Below are positions 27,430 through 34,852 of a DNA stretch of 64,000 nucleotides, in pieces. Every line of letters starts with the position of its first letter. The stretch's first letter is position 1. Location: assembly GCF_004569505.1 (NCBI RefSeq), contig NZ_SPPK01000002.1, forward strand, positions 558,001 to 622,000, read 5' to 3'. The stretch comes from Dysgonomonas mossii. Its GTDB lineage: Bacteria; Bacteroidota; Bacteroidia; Bacteroidales; Dysgonomonadaceae. A model generated the notes under the pieces. It was not told the DNA's origin and ran no database searches. It was given only the letters and a program-made list of their open reading frames with translations. A program made the position numbers and the translations under genes.

Positions 27430-28383
27430 ATGAAGAAAATTGCTATCACCGGTGCTGCCGGAAACTTAGGAGGGCTCTTAGCTCAGGAACTTCAACACAA
27501 AGAAAATCTACACCTGAATTTACTGATACATAAAAAAGATGTAGCCGAGAACCTGAAAGATAAAAACAATGTATCTGTATTTCGGGTCGATTTGGCAAGC
27601 CTCAAAACATTGGGAGACGCATTAGCCGGAGTTGATGTGGTTGTACATTTTGCAGGGGTTTTGTTTAAGGCTAATCCCGAAAAGTTTTTGCCAACTACAA
27701 ACACTCTATACTTTAAAAACTTACTCGATGCAGCTATACAGCAGAAAGTGAAACGTATAATACTGATTAGTTTTCCTCATGTTGAAGGAGAATGTACTCC
27801 CAATAATCCCGCAACAGGGCACTTGGATGGAAATCCAGAATCGATGCATGCCCGTACACGTCTTGAAGAAGAAAAGCTCTTGTTCAGCTATGGTGACAAA
27901 TACGGTATAGAGGCTGTTTCTCTGCGGGTAGGAATGGTCTACGGCAAGGGGATACTAATGATAGATGCTGCACAGTGGTTTGCTCGACATTGGCTTTTGG
28001 GCGTGTGGCGGAAACCTACATATATTCATCTTATTTCGAAAGTGGATTTTGCAAATGCCACTATTGCCGCAGCCCTAAAGCCTGATATCAAAGGGATATA
28101 TCACATAGGTGACGAAGGAGTGCAAACCTTACAGCAATTCTTAGACGATATTACTGCTTATAGCGGGAATCGCAAGCCTTGGCGTATGCCTGTATGGATG
28201 ATAATGGCTGCAGCAAAAGGGTCGGAACTATTTTCATCTTTGTTTGGCACACAGAGCCCTCTCACCGTAGACTTTGTCAAAATAGGGATGGTTTCATACT
28301 ATGGTGATACCCGTCGTATGAGAAACGAATTATTGCCCGAGCTGAAATTTAAGACTTATCGGGATGGGATAGAGCTGTTTTGA
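27430..28383 (+). CDS. NAD(P)-binding SDR-family protein with altered catalytic residues
   Basis: The 317-residue extended short-chain dehydrogenase/epimerase-like protein opens with the nucleotide motif ITGAAGNLGGLLA (GxxGxxG) and has DVVVHFAGV. In the usual YxxxK position the sequence reads HARTR within SMHARTRLEEEK, so the catalytic Tyr is His and the Lys is Arg. It keeps the Rossmann core and a C-terminal substrate region (VSYYGDTRRMRNELLPEL). It may bind nucleotide without classical oxidoreductase chemistry. It follows the YtxH terminator and is convergent with YccF. Function unknown. Confidence 0.82.
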   Translation: MKKIAITGAAGNLGGLLAQELQHKENLHLNLLIHKKDVAENLKDKNNVSVFRVDLASLKTLGDALAGVDVVVHFAGVLFKANPEKFLPTTNTLYFKNLLDAAIQQKVKRIILISFPHVEGECTPNNPATGHLDGNPESMHARTRLEEEKLLFSYGDKYGIEAVSLRVGMVYGKGILMIDAAQWFARHWLLGVWRKPTYIHLISKVDFANATIAAALKPDIKGIYHIGDEGVQTLQQFLDDITAYSGNRKPWRMPVWMIMAAAKGSELFSSLFGTQSPLTVDFVKIGMVSYYGDTRRMRNELLPELKFKTYRDGIELF

Positions 28384-28393
28384 CGATTGGGGT

Positions 28394-28762
28394 TTATCTG
28401 ATTTCTTTTCCGAAAGGAACAAGAGCTAAATGTATCAGTTTAAAATGCTGTTTTCCAAACGGAATGCCTATTATTGTGATACAGAGAAGAACTCCCCAGA
28501 ACAAGTGTGTAAGGGCAATCCAGAATCCTCCGATTATGATCCATATAATATTCATCACCAGATTGAGGCAGCCCGGAGCAGAGTCTTTCGATTCAACATG
28601 GCTTCCGAATGGCCATATTGCAAGTATTCCCAGCTTGAAAGCTTGTAGTCCGAAGGGAATGCCGATGATGGTCAATAACATAAGAAATCCGGAAATGAAG
28701 TATTCGATGGCTATCATAAAGCCTCCGCAAATCAACCATATTATATTCCCTATTGTTTTCAT
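28394..28762 (-). CDS. YccF-family membrane protein
   Basis: The 122-residue inner-membrane protein is made of two similar halves, each with hydrophobic helices and a loop: LLTIIGIPFGLQAFKL near residues 28-43 and LCITIIGIPFGKQHFKL near 91-107. The repeated TIIGIPFGxQxFKL is the YccF signature. Function is unknown. A long frame on the opposite strand (28380-28793) is explained by this gene. Its stop lies 11 nt from the convergent SDR gene. Confidence 0.9.
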   Translation of the reverse strand: MKTIGNIIWLICGGFMIAIEYFISGFLMLLTIIGIPFGLQAFKLGILAIWPFGSHVESKDSAPGCLNLVMNIIWIIIGGFWIALTHLFWGVLLCITIIGIPFGKQHFKLIHLALVPFGKEIR

Positions 28763-28912
28763 ACGTAACTTGTGCTTAAAGGTATTTAAATAAGATAAAT
28801 AAAATCAGTTGAACAAATATAGCAGGATTTTGTAAAAGCAATGAGATTATTCTGACTTTTTATGGAGCGAATGTCTCGTTAATGAAAAATAATTTGTTTT
28901 TTTGTGGTAAAC

Positions 28913-29311
28913 ATGGAACGAATGTCTATTAGATTGATAAGCCTTGCCGGTTTTATTTTTGCTTTCCTATTCTTGGTTAGTTGCAAGCCCTACAATAGCG
29001 ATGAGGTAAATAACCAGATGATACAAGGAAAGTGGCAGCTTGTGGCTGTGGAATCGAAAAAGAATGATTCGGCAAGCCTTGACCTGAATCAGCAAGATGT
29101 ATATTTATACTTTAATGGAAATAAGTGTACGCAGGAAATTGTCGGACTTGTAAAGTCGGACTATACCTTTATAATACATAATTTTACACTGATGTTGTAT
29201 AAAGATTCTGTATTCGATAATAAGCTTGATATATACACTTTAACTGTCGACTCTTTAGTCTTTAAGCAAGGAGGAGACAGGTCTCTAAAATATAAAAGAA
29301 CAGGGCTGTAA
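28913..29311 (+). CDS. Small lipocalin-like lipoprotein
   Basis: A protein of about 132 residues has a signal sequence ending in the lipobox FLFLVSCKPYN. A beta-rich domain begins IQGKWQLVAVESKK and continues with DVYLYFNGNKC and YTLTVDSLVFKQ. The G-x-W opening places it with the lipocalin-like small proteins nearby. Start choice is among GTG 28904, ATG 28913 and ATG 28922; the middle ATG is used here. The bases around the start (tggaacgaatgtct) echo tggagcgaatgtct about 50 nt upstream. Confidence 0.68.
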   Translation: MERMSIRLISLAGFIFAFLFLVSCKPYNSDEVNNQMIQGKWQLVAVESKKNDSASLDLNQQDVYLYFNGNKCTQEIVGLVKSDYTFIIHNFTLMLYKDSVFDNKLDIYTLTVDSLVFKQGGDRSLKYKRTGL

Positions 29312-29358
29312 GTTTGCCTGTTCTTCTATAATTTGTGTATGTAAGTGTATGATGCTTT

Positions 29359-30363
29359 TTAGTCTATCCTTCTGAGAAACCTTCTCATTTCGTATATTAT
29401 ATCGGGTCTGGCATCAGTCCTGAACTTGTTGAAGCTAACGAAAGAATCAAACTCTTTATTCGTAGATGAATCTGTTCTTTTTTTCCAGTCTGTAATCCAA
29501 AGGAAAGGTGCTGTAGGTACATAATTTCCAAGTGTATCAACAGCATTGTCTACAAAGTAATAAACAATATCGTCAACGATTTTTACGGGATATTTACCTG
29601 TGATTTGTACACCATCATTATCCGGATCAAGGAAATCTATATTTACAGATGTCTTTCCACTTCCTTCATCATTGAACGTATATGTGTTGCCTTTCAGCTT
29701 AGCCAGCGTTTCTTTCGAATAAGTAGCGTCGTATACCCCATTAGCCAATAGCTGATAATCATATACTTCCCACTTTCCGAGTAGGCTGCTATATTTACCC
29801 TTAACATCTACTTTCTCCATATTGGGATGTATATTCGGTGCTTTTTCTATATTTCTCATCGATCTGCCGTCTCTGATCTTATAGCCATCTACCGTAAAGT
29901 ATTTGAATACCGTAAAAGCCTCCTTGTTTTTATAAAATATAGAGATTGTTTCGGTATTTACAAAAGAAGTATCTCTCCCGTTATGTCGTGTAACATTCAT
30001 GGTGATCAGACCATCTTTTACATCGTAAGTACCTTTATCTATAAGCTCATCCAGTACATTTGAGTTTTCGAATGTGTAAACGCCTTTCGAGTCTATATAG
30101 AACTTGTTTATAAATCCGTCATAATCTACTGATCTGAAATTTGGATATGCCGATTCGGACCCATCTTCTTTGACTTTAATTACTTGTTTCTCCGAGTTAT
30201 ATATTTCCCATGTGCCCAATAAATCATCTTTAGTAAGGTCGGATGGAGTAATTGTTTCTGTATTGGTATCCGGTTTGTCAGGAGTATCGCTGTTGCAACT
30301 GCTTAATCCTATAATAGTACATATTAAGGGAAAAATGCAAAGTAGTTTTTTCGTCATTATCAT
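29359..30363 (-). CDS. Lipoprotein with two lipocalin-like domains
   Basis: The 334-residue protein has a signal peptide with lipobox IIGLSSCNSD, a Thr/Pro/Asp linker, and two similar beta-rich domains. The first begins LLGTWEIYNSEKQ near residue 49 and the second LLGKWEVYDYQLL near residue 194. The repeated L-L-G-x-W-E signals an internal duplication of a lipocalin-like domain. An alternative start two codons later (MTKKLL) is equally plausible. Its ligand and partners are unknown. Confidence 0.76.
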   Translation of the reverse strand: MIMTKKLLCIFPLICTIIGLSSCNSDTPDKPDTNTETITPSDLTKDDLLGTWEIYNSEKQVIKVKEDGSESAYPNFRSVDYDGFINKFYIDSKGVYTFENSNVLDELIDKGTYDVKDGLITMNVTRHNGRDTSFVNTETISIFYKNKEAFTVFKYFTVDGYKIRDGRSMRNIEKAPNIHPNMEKVDVKGKYSSLLGKWEVYDYQLLANGVYDATYSKETLAKLKGNTYTFNDEGSGKTSVNIDFLDPDNDGVQITGKYPVKIVDDIVYYFVDNAVDTLGNYVPTAPFLWITDWKKRTDSSTNKEFDSFVSFNKFRTDARPDIIYEMRRFLRRID

Positions 30364-30544
30364 TTGGAGAACGTTTTGTATAGTTTATGCCTGTTTGCTG
30401 TGCAAAGATATAATAATATCTGCAAATGAATGAAATGTATAGCTTTGTTTTTGCTTTATTTAATTGTATTCTATCGTTTTAGCCTCTATGGATAGATTAA
30501 ATGTATTTTTTTGTAAATTATTATTTAGGTATGTTAAGGTGGTT

Positions 30545-30973
30545 TTATCGACTCAAATTCTGCCTCTTTAATATGAGCGGATAAGAAAAATCATAATCGG
30601 AAACGTATAGTGTCATTATTCCGTTTTTGATGGATCGTATTTGTAACGACAATTTTTTTGGTGTAAGTTTTTTCGCATTGTTGTTTTGTAGAAATTCAAA
30701 ATAAGTAATATCGATACTGTTATTTTCAATCAAATACTTTCCTGTAATATTGAAAAGAATGACTCCGTCCATCGATTCTCCTAAATGAAAAGTATAATTA
30801 TCCTTGAATATGTATATATAAGGATATTCCGTCTCTGAATATTGCCTCGGCTTGTCAGTTTCTTTTACTTCTACCCATCGTCCGGCAATGTCGCCTTTTG
30901 TGTAAGAAACATCTTGTCCAAAAAGGTGAAGAAAAGAGATCGAGAGTAAGCAGAATAGGATAACCTTTTTCAT
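30545..30973 (-). CDS. Secreted lipocalin-like protein
   Basis: The 142-residue protein has a cleavable signal peptide ending HLFGQ rather than a lipobox, then a single beta-rich domain starting IAGRWVEVKETDK and ending YPLILKRQNL. The G-x-W opening and alternating strands match the lipocalin-like group in this stretch. It is probably periplasmic. It lies 35 nt downstream of the oxidoreductase gene at 31009. Confidence 0.68.
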   Translation of the reverse strand: MKKVILFCLLSISFLHLFGQDVSYTKGDIAGRWVEVKETDKPRQYSETEYPYIYIFKDNYTFHLGESMDGVILFNITGKYLIENNSIDITYFEFLQNNNAKKLTPKKLSLQIRSIKNGIMTLYVSDYDFSYPLILKRQNLSR

Positions 30974-31008
30974 ACTACTTAGGTGTTAAGATATGCAGAA
31001 GTGAAACC

Positions 31009-31668
31009 TTATTTCGCAATATCTGTTATCTCGTCCGAACGGTATACATGAAGCCCTACTGTATTCTGTTGAGCAACTCTATACATGGCTTCAGCTACAT
31101 CCTTCGCTTTGATCGGACGATATTTCTTTAATTTGCCTGTAAGAAATATGGAGAATATTTTCATGGCAAAACTTAGTACTCTTTCTCCAAAGCGGAATTC
31201 TTTCCTGTTACCTTCCAACAACGATGGTCTGAATATGGATATAGACTGGAACGGCAATTTCCTTAGCTCTTCTTCGCACTTGCCTTTTATGCGTAAATAG
31301 AAGTTGCTCGATTCCGGATTAGCTCCAATTGCTGATATAATTGAGAATTGCTTTATACCATTCACAGCAGCTACCTTTGCAAATTGAAGAGGGTAGGTAA
31401 GGTCTACTTTTTTGAATGCTTCTTGGCTTCCGGCTTTTTTGATGGTCGTTCCCAAGCAGCAAAACATATCGTTTCCTTCCATATAATCCTTATACGATTC
31501 TACGTCGTCGAAGTCTACGATATGCTGAACCAGTTTGGGGTGCGATATTTTAGTCTCGCGACGTACAAAACATATCGTTTTATCGTAGATGTCACTATTT
31601 AATAGTATTCTCATTAGATGTGACCCCGTCAATCCGGTACTTCCTATCAATATTGCGGTTTTTGCCAT
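31009..31668 (-). CDS. NAD(P)-binding oxidoreductase, HTATIP2/TIP30-like
   Basis: The 219-residue single-domain Rossmann protein opens with AILIGSTGLTGSHLMRILL (GxTGxTG) and has MFCCLGTTIKKAGSQEAF, SIISAIGANPESSNFYLRIKG (SDR-type Ser...Y..xK) and IFRPSLLEGNRKEFRFGE. This order matches the atypical SDRs that include human TIP30 and bacterial NAD(P)H-binding proteins. The substrate is unknown. It lies between a lipocalin-like gene and mutS2, 28 nt after the mutS2 stop. Confidence 0.87.
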   Translation of the reverse strand: MAKTAILIGSTGLTGSHLMRILLNSDIYDKTICFVRRETKISHPKLVQHIVDFDDVESYKDYMEGNDMFCCLGTTIKKAGSQEAFKKVDLTYPLQFAKVAAVNGIKQFSIISAIGANPESSNFYLRIKGKCEEELRKLPFQSISIFRPSLLEGNRKEFRFGERVLSFAMKIFSIFLTGKLKKYRPIKAKDVAEAMYRVAQQNTVGLHVYRSDEITDIAK

Positions 31669-31696
31669 CTCTTTATCCTTTTGCTTTTCTGTTTAA

Positions 31697-34159
31697 TTAT
31701 TCAAGGTCTACTACAGTAATTCCTGTTCCTCCAAATTGTACATGCTCATCCTGAAAATTTCGCACACCTTGAGCCGTACGGAGATAGTCTCGTATCATCT
31801 GTCTTAGTGCTCCCGTTCCCGTTCCGTGTAATATTCGTATTCGAGAAACCCCTACGAGCACTGCATCGTCTACAAAATACATGACTGCTTGCAGTGCCTC
31901 TTCGCCACGCATACCTCTCACATCTATATCTTGCTTGAAGTTGAGTTTCTTCTCTCGGAGATCGTCGCTGGCTGCTACGCTGATTGTAGTGCTGCGGTTT
32001 TCACGTTTTACTTGATTTTTACTTATATATTCAAGCGTTTCGAGTTTTACGGTCGATTTGATCATACCAAATGCAACTGTAGCGCTTCCTTTTTGTATAT
32101 CAAGTACTTGTCCGATTGAAGTTTGTCCTTTGATGCGTACATTGTCTCCAATAGCGATTATTTGTTCTTTAATCTCTTTGGGTTGTTCGCTTTTTTTCTT
32201 GTTATTTTTTTCTTTCTCTTTTAACTTCTCTATTTTTTTAGAGATCTTATCATCCGAGAAATTTTTTTCGTTTTCTAATGACGATTTGAATTCGTTGAGA
32301 GTCAATCGGGCTTGCTTTGTCTTTTCCTTCTCGGCCTGCGATTCTCGAATTGTACGTATCGTATTCTCTATTTTGGCATTGGCATCAGATAAAACCCGTT
32401 CTGCATCGGCCTTAGCCTGACGGAGTATCTCTTTCCGTTGTTTTTCGACACTCAGCAGATCTGTTTCGTATGTTGTGGTAATCTCTTCAAGCCGTTTTTC
32501 TTTCTGACGGATGCTTTGGCGTTTAGTTTCCCAATATCGTTTATCTCTGACAATATCTTGGAGGTATTTGTCCATATTGATGTAGTCACTGCCTACTATT
32601 TCAGAAGCATCGGCAATTACATCTTCCGGCAAACCTATTTTTCGGGCTATTTCTATTGCAAAAGAACTTCCGGGGTTGCCGATAGATAAAGTGAACAGCG
32701 GTTGCATCAGGTGGCGATCGTATAGCATTGCCCCATTGATAACACCTTTATGTTCATTTGCATAATGTTTGAGGTTTTGGTAGTGAGTTGTGATTACACC
32801 AAAAGACTCTTTTTCATTAAAGCGTTTAAGCAGGGATTCTGCTATTGCGCCGCCGATTTGTGGTTCGGTTCCCCCTCCAAATTCGTCTATAAGTAAGATT
32901 GTTTTTTCATCGCAGTTTCTTACAAAAAACTTCATATTGGTTAGATGCGAACTGTATGTACTCAAATCATTTTCTATAGATTGTTCGTCACCTATATCTA
33001 TAAATATATTGTTGAATATCCCTACTTTCGAATTTTCTGCTAAAGGTATCGGTATTCCGCATTGTACCATATATTGAAGTAGTCCCACTGTCTTTAGGCA
33101 AACGGATTTACCTCCTGCATTTGGTCCTGAAATAATGAGAATGCGATTGTCTTCCTCAAGTTCTATATCGAGAGGTACAATTTGCTTATTCTGTTTTCTG
33201 TGAGAAATAAATAGCAGAGGGTGCTTCGCTCTATACCATCTTATAATCTGCTTGTCTTCTATGCTTGGTTTTATAGCATCCAGATCGATGGCAAATGTAG
33301 CTTTGGCTCTTATAAAATCGATTGTAGCCAGAAATTCGTACGACTGCAATATGTCTGCTACCAGCGGGCGAAGTATATCGGTGAATGTTACCAGTATTTT
33401 TATTATCTCTCTGCGTTCTTCACTTTCCAGCTCTCTTATGCGGTTGTTGGCTTCTACTACTTCGGCAGGTTCTATAAATACAGTTTTGCCCGAAGCTGAC
33501 TCATCATGTACAATCCCTTTTATCTTCCGCTTAAATGCCGGTGCTACGGGTATTACAAGACGTCCGTCACGCATGGTGGGAGTTACATCTTTTTCTACAA
33601 GCCCCTCGTTCTGAGCCGTGCGTAAGATCGCATTAAGGCTTCGAGATATCCCGCTCGAAACATGTGCTATATCTTTTCGTATGCGGCTTAGCTCAGCGGA
33701 TGCATTATCCTTTATGCGCCCAAACTTATCTAGGATATTATCAATCTTACTTATTAGCTGGGGAAATATCGCAACTTCTCCGGCTAATGCATACAAGTAT
33801 GGATAAGGGGTATTTTCTTCCTCTTCCTTTTTTAGGAAAAGAACAATGTCCCGTATTGTTTGTAACGATCTTCGTAAATCAAATAAGGCTGCTTCGTCTA
33901 TCCATGTACCTTCTACCCGTATGTTGCGTAGAGCATGCCTCACGTCAAGAAAATAATTAGTAGGGAAGTTGTCTTCTTCGTTTATGATGCGCATAAATTC
34001 CTCGGTTTGAGACAACGATTCTGATATATGTATATAATCAGAAGAGAAGGCCAGATTGGTAACCTTTTCTTCCCCCAGTGGACTTAAGCATTTTGCTATG
34101 AGTAGTTGGCGGATTTTGTCAAATCCTATTTTATATTCAAAGTTTTCCGGATAAATCAC
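31697..34159 (-). CDS. mutS2: Endonuclease MutS2
   Basis: The 820-residue MutS2 has an N-terminal MutS core, the ATPase with Walker A GPNAGGKS near residue 345 and Walker B ILLIDEFGGGTEPQ near 420. A long charged coiled coil follows at about 520-660, then a C-terminal Smr nuclease domain beginning IDVRGMRGEEALQ near 745 with the motif LHGTGTG. In characterised bacteria it acts on collided ribosomes and/or limits recombination, not in mismatch repair. A -7 box lies 24 nt upstream. It heads a short minus-strand run. Confidence 0.95.
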   Translation of the reverse strand: MIYPENFEYKIGFDKIRQLLIAKCLSPLGEEKVTNLAFSSDYIHISESLSQTEEFMRIINEEDNFPTNYFLDVRHALRNIRVEGTWIDEAALFDLRRSLQTIRDIVLFLKKEEEENTPYPYLYALAGEVAIFPQLISKIDNILDKFGRIKDNASAELSRIRKDIAHVSSGISRSLNAILRTAQNEGLVEKDVTPTMRDGRLVIPVAPAFKRKIKGIVHDESASGKTVFIEPAEVVEANNRIRELESEERREIIKILVTFTDILRPLVADILQSYEFLATIDFIRAKATFAIDLDAIKPSIEDKQIIRWYRAKHPLLFISHRKQNKQIVPLDIELEEDNRILIISGPNAGGKSVCLKTVGLLQYMVQCGIPIPLAENSKVGIFNNIFIDIGDEQSIENDLSTYSSHLTNMKFFVRNCDEKTILLIDEFGGGTEPQIGGAIAESLLKRFNEKESFGVITTHYQNLKHYANEHKGVINGAMLYDRHLMQPLFTLSIGNPGSSFAIEIARKIGLPEDVIADASEIVGSDYINMDKYLQDIVRDKRYWETKRQSIRQKEKRLEEITTTYETDLLSVEKQRKEILRQAKADAERVLSDANAKIENTIRTIRESQAEKEKTKQARLTLNEFKSSLENEKNFSDDKISKKIEKLKEKEKNNKKKSEQPKEIKEQIIAIGDNVRIKGQTSIGQVLDIQKGSATVAFGMIKSTVKLETLEYISKNQVKRENRSTTISVAASDDLREKKLNFKQDIDVRGMRGEEALQAVMYFVDDAVLVGVSRIRILHGTGTGALRQMIRDYLRTAQGVRNFQDEHVQFGGTGITVVDLE

Positions 34160-34182
34160 AGCGCTATTATTAAAATAAAGTG

Positions 34183-34190
34183 CAAATATA
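34183..34190 (-). promoter_or_regulatory. -7 box of mutS2
   Basis: TATATTTG on the minus strand fits TAnnTTTG, 24 nt before the start codon. The -33 element is not apparent at standard spacing. Confidence 0.45.
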
Positions 34191-34852
34191 GTGAAATAGA
34201 TTAACTCATTCTGTATTCAAATTTTATAAAATGGGCTTATTCTTTTTGCAGAATATAAAAATTACTTTACTTTTGTGAAAATTAAAAGGGAGAGCTTTAT
34301 TACAAACTCCTAGAAGGCTGTGGAATAGTACAAATGCCATCTATGTAAATAAAAAAGAGCTATACATAATTTACTGCTAAATATAAAAAGCCAGTTTTTT
34401 TAATAAATTTGTTATAGATTAGTAATAAATTATGCTAATAAGAGTTTCCTTTATATTCTGATCTTTAAAGTACTTTATACAATATATTCCAATGCAAGAG
34501 AGGAGTGACGAAGGATTTATTGGGCATTTATTATCCTGCAATGACTCTTATCTTTAAACTAACAAGTGTTTTTATCTCATTATCTGCTTGTGAAAGTAGG
34601 TTTGGGGTTTTGTCATTGATTACGCTCCTCTTGAGCATTGGTTTATCTTTTTCCTTTTTTTTATTAATCAGATGATTTTCATTGCGATGTGGCTTGTGGT
34701 GAGTGGTGCTCTTGCTTGTGTTGGTGAGGCTTGTTTTCTTGTTAGGGAAAGGTTCTTTTTTTATACTCATTCTAAATAAAGTCAGTTTTCCTTCTCTTTT
34801 TATATAAAAAATGCCCATCTTTGTGTCTCTAATTAAGTGAAAGATTTTTAGT
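34191..34852. other. Long intergenic region with unconvincing small frames
   Basis: This 660-nt stretch separates mutS2 and feoAB. A minus-strand frame (34531-34770, about 79 codons, opening MSIKKEPFPNKK and ending LVSLKIRVIAG) and a plus-strand hydrophobic frame (34541-34675, 44 codons) overlap each other. Neither has a clear promoter or ribosome site. It could hold the feo regulatory region or a decayed gene; I cannot support a gene. Confidence 0.4.

Noticed and set aside
28380..28793. 137-codon plus-strand frame
   Set aside because: It is antisense to the YccF gene, which has diagnostic repeated motifs on the other strand.
28861..28930. Two copies of tggaRcgaatgtct around a lipoprotein start
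   Set aside because: A single 14-nt near-repeat in AT-rich DNA can arise by chance, and neither copy is part of a longer repeat.
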